Positions 1-9,409 of a stretch of DNA of 64,000 nt are shown one piece after another. The notes beneath the pieces are model-generated. The model was given only the letters and a program-made list of their open reading frames with translations, made no database searches and had not been told where the DNA came from. This DNA comes from Pristionchus mayeri (lineage: Eukaryota > Nematoda > Chromadorea > Rhabditida > Neodiplogasteridae), in NCBI GenBank assembly GCA_036245805.1, contig BTRK01000001.1, positions 8,804,001-8,868,000 on the forward strand, given 5' to 3'. Numbering within the stretch: position 1 is the stretch's first letter; every line of letters starts with the position of its first letter. The translations under genes were made by a program, and so were the position numbers.

Positions 1-579
1 GATTTAACAAAAATAATAATGGGTTAGGCTACTGAGTGGCGGTATGATACGCCTCGACTTATGAACAACGAACTACGTACATACTTCAATTTATGGGTGC
101 GGAATCCGAATCAAGCATACAAATCGTACCTTTCTCAACATAAGAGGTATATTGAGTCGACAAAAACAGTTTTTAGGCATAATTATGTGAAGACTTAATT
201 GTCGCGCTTACCGTAAGCCAGAAACTTTGTAGATCAGAACATTTTGCATCGATTGGAAAAAATCCGCCCGCTGTAGGTCAATAATTGACCGATATACGGC
301 CTGCCAAAGCGGTAGGTCATAACTCCGTTCAACATGCAAATTTTGAGAAATGAAGTGGATAGACGTTCTCCTCGCCCTCACTTTGGTCAGTCTTTATAGT
401 TTCATCGAAATCCGTGACCCAAATTTTTTTTCTGTCTAATCGGTTCCTTCATTTTTACAGGAGTTCCGTGTTATCGGATGCGAGACATCGATGATTCAAA
501 TCGGTTTCGAAATTACAAAATTCGAAATTTCAATTTTCTGACACAAGTGTGTCCAATTTCGTACAGAAAATAAAAATAA
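1..579. other. No gene seen; fragment of foldback-family sequence
   Basis: I see no coding exon here. Positions about 500-570 resemble the inner arms of the large foldback element at 42176-43976 (both share a stretch around ATTCAAATCGGTTTCGAA, followed by a run ending in TGTGTCC and ATTTCG). This looks like a detached piece of that family. The rest shows no clear structure. Confidence 0.4.
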
Positions 580-654
580 ATGAATAGTCATACCAGGCAT
601 GAGGCCGCTGCTAGCGCAGGACGTCTCAAATTGCAGAGCAATCTGGAAAAAAAA

Positions 655-745
655 CTCATTTCCTTTTCATTCCCACATGATGATCGTAGTCCTCCGACGA
701 AGTGGGTCATCGTAGTTTATCATGGACACTTGAAGGATTTCCAGA
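655..745 (-). pseudogene. Relic of DDX47 exon 13 (motif VI exon)
   Basis: The plus strand around GTAGTCCTCCGACGAAGTGG and ATCGTAGTTTATCAT aligns with the exon of the intact helicase at 20300-20381 (GTAGTCCTTCGACTGCGCC, ATCGAAGTTCATCAC). That exon encodes the HRVGR motif. The reading frame is lost. The surrounding 580-1310 block is also similar to 12440-13230, so the relic belongs to a duplicated block rather than being a lone exon. The block was later split by the mariner at 1315-2555. Confidence 0.6.
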
Positions 746-1314
746 TCTTCGAGAGGGGTGTGATAATAGATTGGAATTAGTGGGGATCGCCTAGCACGGC
801 TTGAGCGTGAGAAAAGCATGCGAGGAAATTCGGAAAGTGGCGAGCTGGTAGACCATGATAATTGAATTATTTTATTTTATTTTTTGTAAACTCAGCATCC
901 CTTGTTGAACTGGTATGGGCCCAAAAAACTGATCGTAAAGTGAAAGGGTGAGACTAGAATCTACCAATCCGATAAATGCAAAGACAATAATTCGGAAAAC
1001 TGATTTTTCACTCGATGATCACGTTTACAAACTCTGCCCGTGACATCTATTACAAGGCAACTTGTTTCTGAATAGAACCCTACACATAGGAATTCCAAAC
1101 GAATAGTTGATTATTCAAAAGAGAACATTCCAAGAGGGATTGATCGCATACTGCAACACAATCATTAATAAAAAATATTAGTTAGTGTATGTGGCCAGAG
1201 ATGTGATGGTTAACAAAGCCTCATCTTCGGGTTTATGGACAAGTGTTGAAACAACCAGCCAGCTGGTGCGCGTACCAACATTCAAATTTTATGTGATCAA
1301 ATTATTTTATTTTA

Positions 1315-2555
1315 TTGGGGTGTCCGGAAAGTTCGTATAATGCTTCGGAAAAAAGTCAGTTCGCGATCAAATGCAGTGATTGCGCAATATGTTTGTCAAC
1401 AATGTATTGCATCATTCTGACGTTGAGTAGTGAGAGGATTTAATCAGTCTCCTAGTTGCTACATTGATTCTTGTGATGGACTCCCATCTCTACCTCCGAG
1501 CAGTTTTACATCATTACTACCGTCTTGGCCGATCCGTGAAGGAGGCCCACTCTGCCCTGGCCCAGTCGGAAGGAGCTGACGCCCCCTCCATACCCTTCTG
1601 CTATAAGTGGTTCTCTCGCTTCAAGAAAGGGGAGTTTGGTCTCGATGATCAACCCCGCTCTAGACGCCCTCCCTCCCTCGATCAGCCTCTCGTTCTCCGC
1701 ATACTGAAGCGCAAGCCCATGGCCAGTGTGCGTGAGTTGAAGAAGGATACTGGTACTCCCAGATCAACGGTGTCCGATATCCTCCATCGATCTGGGAAGA
1801 AGCCGAAACTCCCACAAGTGATTCCCCATGACTTCTCCCCCGAACAGCTGAAAAATCGTGTTCAAGTCTGTCGGGAATTACTCCATCGTAGATCCAATAT
1901 TCGATGGGTCAATTCCATCATCGCTACAGATGAGAAGTGGATCACGTACGATAACCCTGTCAGGAGACTGCAATGGGTGGATGCAGATGAGAAGCCCACG
2001 CCCGTCCCGAAGAAGGAAGAGCACGGAAAGAAGGAACTCCTCTGCTTCTTCTTCTCAGTGCTCGGTCCCATCTACTGGGAGATCCTCGCCTTTGGCACCA
2101 GCATCAATGCCGACCTCTTCTCTGAACAACTGGAAGATGTCGCGATCAGAGTCCCTCCCAGAGTCCTGAACCAGTGCAAAATTCTTCTTCTGATGGACAA
2201 TGCTCGCCCACATCGAGCGAAGATGACCCAGAAGAAAATGGACGAGCTGAAGATCGAGAGGATTCCCCATCCACCGTATTCCCCGGATCTCTCCCCATGT
2301 GACTACCACTGCTTCCGCTCTCTCTCTGACTTCTGCAAAGGAAAGAAGTTCAAGAATCGAGATGAAGTTGTGAGGGCTTTCGTGAACTGGGCGGTCTCGA
2401 AGAAACCCGCATTCTGGAAGAGAGGAATCGAGACCCTGCCCAATCGCTGGAGGGAGGTAGTGAGAAGAAGGGGGCATACATTGGTCACTGAGAATTGTAA
2501 AGCATTGAATAAAAAATAAAAACAAAAAATTATACGAACTTTCCGGACACCCCAA
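1315..2555 (+). mobile_element. Complete mariner transposon (1241 bp)
   Basis: Terminal inverted repeats are near perfect: the left end reads TTGGGGTGTCCGGAAAGTTC and the right end GAACTTTCCGGACACCCCAA, each continuing to TATAA/TTATA. TA dinucleotides flank both ends (1313-1314 and 2556-2557), the target duplication expected of Tc1/mariner. The element holds one long transposase frame (1476-2519). A paralogous block near 13200-13235 lacks the insertion and gives a natural empty site. Intact ends, an open frame and a clean target duplication point to a young copy. Confidence 0.95.
1476..2519 (+). CDS. Mariner transposase, apparently intact
   Basis: A DDE/D transposase of about 347 aa, normal length for mariner, which cuts and pastes the element through its inverted repeats. 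I start it at the ATG at 1476; an upstream TTG at 1464 is in frame but unlikely. The N-terminal third carries the paired helix-turn-helix DNA-binding region, including a GRSVKEAH helix and a WFSRFKKGEF segment typical of mariner. The catalytic triad is visible: Asp152 in TDEKW, Asp241 in MDNARPH, and Asp276 in the YSPDLSPCDYH signature. There are 34 residues between the second and third Asp, the classical D34D spacing. No stop or frameshift interrupts the frame. It shares no operon or exon with neighbours. Activity is inferred, not shown. Confidence 0.95.
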   Translation: MDSHLYLRAVLHHYYRLGRSVKEAHSALAQSEGADAPSIPFCYKWFSRFKKGEFGLDDQPRSRRPPSLDQPLVLRILKRKPMASVRELKKDTGTPRSTVSDILHRSGKKPKLPQVIPHDFSPEQLKNRVQVCRELLHRRSNIRWVNSIIATDEKWITYDNPVRRLQWVDADEKPTPVPKKEEHGKKELLCFFFSVLGPIYWEILAFGTSINADLFSEQLEDVAIRVPPRVLNQCKILLLMDNARPHRAKMTQKKMDELKIERIPHPPYSPDLSPCDYHCFRSLSDFCKGKKFKNRDEVVRAFVNWAVSKKPAFWKRGIETLPNRWREVVRRRGHTLVTENCKALNKK

Positions 2556-2584
2556 TATTTTTCAATCAGTCGGTTTGCTCGAAC

Positions 2585-2690
2585 CTGCCTACTCGATGGA
2601 GGTACTTCCTGTTTCCAGGTGGACTACGCGGGTACATAATAGTTCATTACTCCGCCCACGTGAGAAATGCACAGACCTAATTGTGCAGCA
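2585..2690 (-). pseudogene. Relic of DDX47 exon 13, right of the mariner
   Basis: The sequence around CTACTCGATGGAGGTACTTCC and ATAGTTCATTACTCCGCCC matches the HRVGR-motif exon at 20300-20381 and, more closely, the relic at 13240-13345. The similarity to 13240-13680 continues to about 2970 (including the run GATTTGCGAGAACGATTGCC). The same duplicated block therefore lies on both sides of the mariner. The frame is destroyed by substitutions and small indels. Confidence 0.6.
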
Positions 2691-2989
2691 TGAATAGTAA
2701 TAATAGCCGCAACATGGCCGTCAACAGAATACTGTGGTAAAAGTAAGTGAATTGTTAAGATTTAGGGAAAAATCTGCGAGAGATGGTTGTTTTCTTCTGC
2801 AATTTCATTACCTGGTCAGTCCATAATCTCACTTTTTTCAATGTTTGATTTAAAGGTGTCGTCAAGAATTAGCCACTAGACAACTACATAAATGAGCGAA
2901 ATCGAATAATTGACCGAATAGATATATAAAAATATTGTAAATGATTTGCGAGAACGATTGCCAGGATAAATCTTCCGGGTATCTTCCGG

Positions 2990-3845
2990 GTATACCGTAA
3001 CCCAGAATATCTCGAACTAACTTTATTTTCAAGAAGTCAATGTACCGTACTCAATCTACCCTACAGTACCCATACCGTAACCCCGTGTACAGTACCCTGT
3101 GCTACCGTAATCCACACCACCGTGGTCAATCGTAAACTGACTTTTTTCAAAACTATTTCGATTGAATTGATTCTTGCTGTATACCGTACCCAATAGATAG
3201 TACAATACCTCCAGATACCGTATACCACTACCGTAACCCCGATTATCGCAAACTAACTTTATTTTTTAAAAGTCCTGGTACCGTGCCCAATCGATTATAC
3301 AGTACCCAAGTAACTACCGTAACCCAGTCCCTTGGGTCAGATCCAGTTCCTTGGGTCATACATTTTTCTAAAAATCCAAAATCGATGTTAAAATTATTTT
3401 AAAGTGTCCTACCGTATGTGTGATTATTGTGTAATCATTTTATGATCAATTTTGGATTTTTAGAGGAATGTTTGAAATATTCATAAAAATGTTTGACCCA
3501 AGGAACTGGGTTACGGTAGTTACTTAGGTACTGTATAATCGATTGGGCACGGTACCAGGACTATTTAAAAATAAAGTTAGTTTGCGATAATCGGGGTTAC
3601 GGTAGTGGTATACGGTATCTGGAGGTACTGTACTATCGATTGGGTACGGTATACAGCAAGAATCAATTAAATCGAAATTGTTTTGGAAAAAAGTTAGTTT
3701 ACGATTGACCGCGGTGGTGTGGATTACGGTAGCACAGGGTACTGTACACTGTGTTACGGTATGGGTACTGTAGGATCGATTGCGTAGTTTACATTGACTT
3801 TTTGAAAATAAAGTTAGTTCGAGATATTCTGGGTTACGGTATCGA
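2990..3845. repeat. Foldback palindrome rich in TACCGTA
   Basis: The left arm runs from about 2992 (TACCGTAACCCAGAATATC) to about 3400, and the right arm returns from about 3440 to 3842 (GATATTCTGGGTTACGGTA). Each arm contains repeated subunits of the form TACCGTAACCCC followed by ACTAACTTTATTTT. The loop is only a few tens of bases near 3400-3440. It interrupts sequence shared with 13680, so it inserted into a DDX47-relic block. No coding sequence is seen. Confidence 0.85.
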
Positions 3846-4169
3846 TATACGGTATCTGGGAGTACTGTATGATCGATTGGTACAGTACTTAGTCTTGACC
3901 TACCATGACACAATTATCGACCATGACCGTAAAATACATGCCTTGTGCAGCACCCCACTGGTACTCCATATACTGTATGATACTCCACAATTTTTGAAAT
4001 TGCGCGCTCGAAATTGCGGTTCATGCAAATGGAGAAAAAAATTCGAAAAAAATTCGTCTGGAGGGGATCTTTAAGGCAACAACTAAGGCAAAGAACATAT
4101 ATTCGTCATGAAAACAATCTCCCATTAGATTTACACGGAGTCGCGATTAAAACCCGTTCTTTGTAAGAA

Positions 4170-5465
4170 TGCAGGTAGGATGGCACAACGCCGCCAAAAT
4201 GGTCACCCGGAGCTCATACTTTGGGAACATTACCCCTCGGGCCAAAGAACTTTTCAACCGGAAGCGTGACCCGAAATATCGATTTTTGATCTACCGAAAT
4301 CGATTTTTAAAATTTCAAATTTCGATGGCGTGCTATATCGCATTCGAAAGAGCATAAAAAGTTATCGTAGAAACTCTAAAGTAAACCAGAATCCATCATC
4401 GTTGACGTCAGATAGAGCCCAAAGACTTTTTGATCTCTTTTGGTAGATCATGGCATGAATGCACATGAAGCCATATGTTGCACATCTTGGATTTTATAGA
4501 TATTGTGCAGTTTTCAATGCTGAATAAAATGCACTCTTTGTCGGAGTGGATTTTTACGCTATAAGGACCGAAAATCGCGCTCAACGATGACGCACTTCGA
4601 GACAAATTTTAGGAAACTTTGGATTTCGATATAGTGCAATAGCTCATTCGAAAGAGCATGAAAAGCTATGTCAGAATCTACAAGGAAATCAGAATCGATC
4701 TACGTTGACGTCATTTAGACGTGATCATGTGAAATTCTTTATGCGAAACGACGTGAAGTTTTTCGACTATATCACTTCCACTCTACATTTTGGTGACCTG
4801 GGACATCGAAATTCGAATTCTACACATAAAAATACGTCGGAAAATACATTTGGCAAAACATTTCACGATTTCAACGTTTTCGCCATTTTTTGAGCCCACA
4901 ATTTTCAACAGAAATATCGAATTTCAACATGTCTTCGAAAAGTTAACAATTTATGGATTTTCTGACGTATTTTTTTGTGTAGAATTCGAATTTCGATATC
5001 CCAGGTCACCAAAATGTAAAGTGAAAATGATATAGTCGAAAAACTTCACGTGCGTCATGGTTGAGCGCGATTTTCGGTCTTTATAGCGTAAAAATCCACT
5101 CCGACAAAGAGTGCATTTTATTCAGCATTAAAAACTGCACAATATATGTAAAATCCGAGATGTGCAACCTACAGCTTCATGTGCATTCATGCCATGATCT
5201 ACCAATAGAGATAAAAAAGTTCACTCTTCGGGCTTTATCTGACGTCAACGGTGATGGATTCTGGTTTACTTTAGCGTTTCTAAGATAACTTTTTATGCTC
5301 TTTCGAATGCAATATAGCACGCCATCGAAATCTGAAATTTGAAAAATCGATTTCGGTATATCAAAAATCGATATTTCACGCTTCCGGTTGAAAAGTTATT
5401 TGGCCCGAGGGGTCATGTTCCCAAACTATGAGCTCCGGGTGACCATTTTGGCAGAGTTGTGCCAT
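4170..5465. repeat. Large foldback palindrome (~1.3 kb)
   Basis: The left end (CACCCGGAGCTCATACTTTG, 4204) is matched in reverse at the right end (CAAACTATGAGCTCCGGGTG, about 5420-5440). Pairing continues inward: TTGACGTCAGATAGAGCCC at 4401 pairs with the sequence near 5235, and CTACATTTTGGTGACCTGG at 4783 pairs with the sequence near 5000-5020. The centre is near 4890-4910. No protein frame in it has recognisable domains. Confidence 0.85.
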
Positions 5466-5504
5466 CCATACCCCCATTCACTGCAGTCTTACGGAGAACG
5501 TGTT

Positions 5505-7450
5505 TTATGACAACCTGCCATTTGACATGCATTTTTTCCATAATCTCCATTGTTGATTTATTATTACGTTCCAAAGTGTCATGTACAACTAATCTTAATT
5601 ATCCTAAGCAAAACACGTCTCACGGTTCTACACCGCGCTTTTTTTCCGGGTTACGGTAGTCGACAATCTCTCACCTCTGCTGGCCACGTCCGTGCACACG
5701 AGAATGTTGCGGGCTTTGCTCTTGAACTTGTTCAGTGATCCCAGTCTCTTCTGTTGAGACATCTGCCCGTGCAGATGAACCGCCTGCAGCACATTATTGA
5801 ACCGGTTAATTGATCGAGATTATTGAAAATAGAACAATAAAAACAACACTATAAAAACAACGATAAATAATTGCAATGCCCGACGCGAATGATATCAGTC
5901 ACACCACAACTTTGCCAGTGATAGGTTTGATCTGAAACACCAAGTCTTCAGCTCATCATGACGAATAGCAAGGAATTGAATTTGGAATGTTATTTTTCCT
6001 TAAATGTCTTTTCGAGATGACATTTTTCGAGAAGGGATTTCTGAGACGTCATATTCCGAAACTATGTTATCGAGTTGTCTTATCGCGCACCCTCCTCACA
6101 ATCAGCCAGCGTACTTGAGTAAGCGCACCTAACACTGCATAATCTGTCCACAACGACATACATTTGGACGATCTGATGCTTCTATATATGCGATGCATCC
6201 AAATGAAAATTTTGCCCTGACTAACGATTCCGTGTCTGCCGTACCCATCTCCCACCTACCGTATCCTCTCGATCTACGGTATCCTTCCCCTCAAATATCG
6301 ATTACGTGCATGCCCAACCCAACATCCTACCGTATCCTTTCCATCTACCGTATTCCACTCATCAGATGCCGATTACCTAAATTATTCTCTCGATCTGCCG
6401 TACTCTCAAATATCGAATACCTGCATGCCCAGCTACCTACCGTATCGTCTACCACCCTCAAATATCGATTACCTACATAATCTACCGTATTCCATCTACA
6501 AATATCGATTACCTACATTATCTACCGTATTCCACCCTCACATATCGATTACATATATGATCTACCGTATTCCACCCTCAACTATCGATTACCTACATGA
6601 TCTACCGCATTCCACCTACAAATATCGATTACCTACATAATCTACCGTATTCCACCCTCACATATCGATTACATATATGATCTACCGTATTCCACCCTCA
6701 AATATCGATTACCTGCATGCCCAACTGCCTCAACAGCATCGCTGTCTTCATCGAAGAAGCGCAAGTCGCCGTGAAGACGATGACGGAATTGCCGAACAAC
6801 TCGATTATCGTTTGCCTCTTGTGAAACGGGAAGTTGATAGGAGACAACTATGGATGATCAGGGTGCTTAGGATCAAAAAAGCGAGATCAACCACTTAACA
6901 CCCACCTTGTAGGGGGATGAAGACGTAGTTCTGCTTCAGCTTTTCGACCGTCTTGTAGCGCGAGTTCACCTAGTTCAATTTTTAAAAAATCAATTAAAAT
7001 TAAATTTTATGAAATTACCTCCACTCTCGCCGGGTCCTTCAGCGACGCTCGCTCAATCTTCGCTACCTGCGAATTCTGAAAATAAAATATTTTACAAATG
7101 TGAAAAGACCACCTATCAAAACTAAAGAATTTTTTAATATTCATAGATAATGTGAAACAGAAACTTGCAAGGGACAGACATGACCTTTCTCTTTCCTTTT
7201 TTTTGGAAACCTGTCCACGATCGAAATGACGGGAAATGTATGACATTTAGAGCACCTAATTGAAAGGTCATTACGTGCAATATAGCCGTTCCTTCGAATG
7301 AGAAAAACATATTCCAAAAAAGTCAAATCGACCAAACTTTGTTTTCTGGGGTTATCTGGTATGCTGATGACGATAGGCGTATTCATTTTGCTCAGAAAGC
7401 TTGCGAATTGAGCGAATTATTTTGCGGAGAGTGAAAAAAAGGACGATCTA
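5505..7450 (-). pseudogene. Decayed partial DDX47 copy (exons 12, 11, 10, 9)
   Basis: Minus-strand exons appear in the same order as in the intact gene. The exon 12 copy at 5675-5783 is fully open and encodes a peptide with [18 protein letters not shown] and CTDVASR, differing from the intact copy by Pro to His. The exon 11 copy at about 6711-6802 is cut short. The exon 10 copy at about 6905-6969 has a deletion that shifts its frame near IPHKYK. The exon 9 copy at 7020-7067 is open ([11 protein letters not shown]). Intron sequence is also shared, for example 5510-5640 with 20985-21110 and 7140-7450 with parts of 22400-22660. The minisatellite at 6260-6720 has expanded within it. It cannot make a whole helicase because motifs I, II, III and VI are missing here. 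Confidence 0.85.
6260..6720. repeat. Minisatellite with TACCGTA core
   Basis: Imperfect tandem units recur, each combining CTACCGTATTCCACCCTCA, a variable (A/C)ATATCGATTAC and a spacer such as CTACATGA. Roughly eight units are visible. The intact gene has only one or two such units at the equivalent intron position (about 21580-21660), so the array grew inside the relic copy. Confidence 0.8.
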
Positions 7451-7603
7451 TCACTTGACGAGGAAATATTCAAGTTACATCTAAGATGTGAAACGGGAAC
7501 TCACGGAAACGAAATTGCTAATATTTGTATTTGCAAAGTTTACGATATAAGGGAGTTAAGGAACCCTTCGAGAATTTGCGAACTAGTTTGAGGGGTTGTA
7601 ATA

Positions 7604-8868
7604 TTAGGTTGGTCATAAAGTTTTGTCCGATTTCCGACCCCAAATTTGATTTCGTATAGTTTGCTTGGCTCAAATCGCCACATATAGTTGTGATGTCGAT
7701 ATATAGGGACATGTTCGGCCTTTTGAATAGTATCGTTGAAATGGTACATGTACTGCTACTGCGCGAGAAATAAAGGGCTACGTAACTTTAAATTTTTAAA
7801 TAAAAATACAACTTTTCTTAAAGTTGCTGCACTTCGCAGAGAAATGTTTAGATACAGGCTCACAAAGTTTATCAAAAATAACTGGTCGTGCTCTACATAA
7901 TACCAAAAAGAGAGAGCTGCTCAAGTCGTTATTTGCTTCGTACAGGTCGATGAATCATGGATATTTAGAAAAATCAGAGTTCTTTCGAATAAATCACCTG
8001 TTTCGAGGATTGACGAGACGGACACCTACCTATGGGCGTTATCATCAGTACTTTAAGGGTTCTCTATTACATCAATATGTAAGAGCCCAATTGACTTTCT
8101 CATCTTAAAAAAGTGGCATTTGCACCTGAATTATTTTTCGACATAAATGCCGAAATTCCTCACATGGAGGGTATTCGGTCACGGATTACCCTAGAAAAAG
8201 TAGCCACTCCCATAATATTCCACATTGGTGAGGGATAGGGTAAGGGCTGTTCATTAACTTGAGCACGAAATTACCGCTCCTCAAACTACAGGGCTAGCAC
8301 AAAAACGCCAAAAGTGTGTATTTTGATGTTCAAAATAGGACACCTAAAGCCCGAAGAACCCTGTTTATGAATGGAGAGCCACATTCTCTCCCAATGAATA
8401 TTGTAACTTGCATTGGAAAGGTAGTTCAGATTTATGAATAAATGAAATATCAAGGGCCGTCGGTATAGATACAATACTCCAGAAATTGTCGTGACAATTG
8501 TGATGAAATCCCAAACTCGGATTACGTACCTATCTCTAATAGGCCCTTTGAGGCTGATCAGTATCAATATTGCTGGTGCAACATACGACCATCGTGCTTT
8601 ACTACTGTGGTAAAGATAGGGTTATATATCTGTTCTAAATGAAATGATGGTCCTTCCAAAAGTCTGGGAGTAGGTCGCTCACATGAAGTTTGGGACATGG
8701 CTGTATTCGTTTCCTTGGTCGGATAGATTAATGATAGTGTGCGCTCAATAGAGTATAGACGCCCCTATCTACCACTAAAAGACCTAGGTTGATTGGGCAG
8801 AAACGAACGAAGGGAGATGTCAGAATGCAAATTGGTTAAAATCGGACAAAACTTTATGACCAACCTGA
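7604..8868. mobile_element. Degenerate mariner-like element (1265 bp)
   Basis: The ends form inverted repeats of about 28 bp: left TTAGGTTGGTCATAAAGTTT and right AAACTTTATGACCAACCTGA, with pairing continuing into TGTCCGATTT/AAATCGGACA. TA dinucleotides flank it at 7602-7603 and 8869-8870. The length is typical of mariner. I could not find a TDEKW, DNARPH or SPCDY motif in any frame. It is therefore a dead copy or a non-autonomous derivative with unrelated filler. Confidence 0.7.
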
Positions 8869-9066
8869 TAATTGAACTTTGTTCAATTATTACAAATTTT
8901 TTTGATACCTTTAAAATTACTTCAAAATCATATTAAAACATTTTTAAAGGTATCAAGAAAAGTTTGTAAGAATTGAACAAAGTTCAATTATTACAGTGTA
9001 ATAATTGAACTTTGTTCAATTATTACAATTATTACAGTGTAATAATTGAACTTTGTTCAATTCTTA
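8869..9066. repeat. Cluster of AATTGAACTTTGTTCAATT palindromes
   Basis: The perfect palindrome AATTGAACTTTGTTCAATT occurs at about 8870, 9004 and 9046, and a part copy lies near 8970-8990 in an arm reading GAATTGAACAAAGTTCAATT. TATTACA spacers separate the copies. The tract sits between the mariner-like element and the right arm of the surrounding foldback. Confidence 0.75.
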
Positions 9067-9409
9067 CAACCCCACAAACTAGTTCGCAAATTCTCGAAGG
9101 GTTCCTTAACCCCCCTTATATGGAATTTTCGAGATTCCAGGAGTATTACGAAATTCTAGTTGTTCATATCTGTCCTGTATTACTTGACTAGAACGCCCGG
9201 ATCACCGTACTCAATGGAAGTATTCCTGTGACAGAGCGAATGCATCGCAATTCAGCGCTGCATTCGCGTGAGAAATGGCGAAATCCAGAAATGATTGATG
9301 AGATGGATGGTATTCGGCACTTCTAGAATGTCCAAAACAATATTTTTGAGTTGTGATTTATTTGTATATGCAAACTTTTCCCCGCATTCAAGAAGCATCT
9401 GCGGGAGAC

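Larger units (their letters stand above)
7548..9122. repeat. Foldback element hosting a mariner-like insertion
   Basis: The left segment at about 7548-7600 (AAGGAACCCTTCGAGAATTT, CGAACTAGTTTGAGGGGTTG) is repeated in reverse at about 9065-9115 (ACAAACTAGTTCGCAAATTC, AAGGGTTCCTTAACC). The mariner-like element at 7604-8868 and a cluster of AATTGAAC palindromes lie between the arms. Confidence 0.7.

Noticed and set aside
6260..6720. CRISPR-like regular repeats
   Set aside because: The units are contiguous and imperfect with no unique spacers, in eukaryotic intron-derived sequence; it is a minisatellite.
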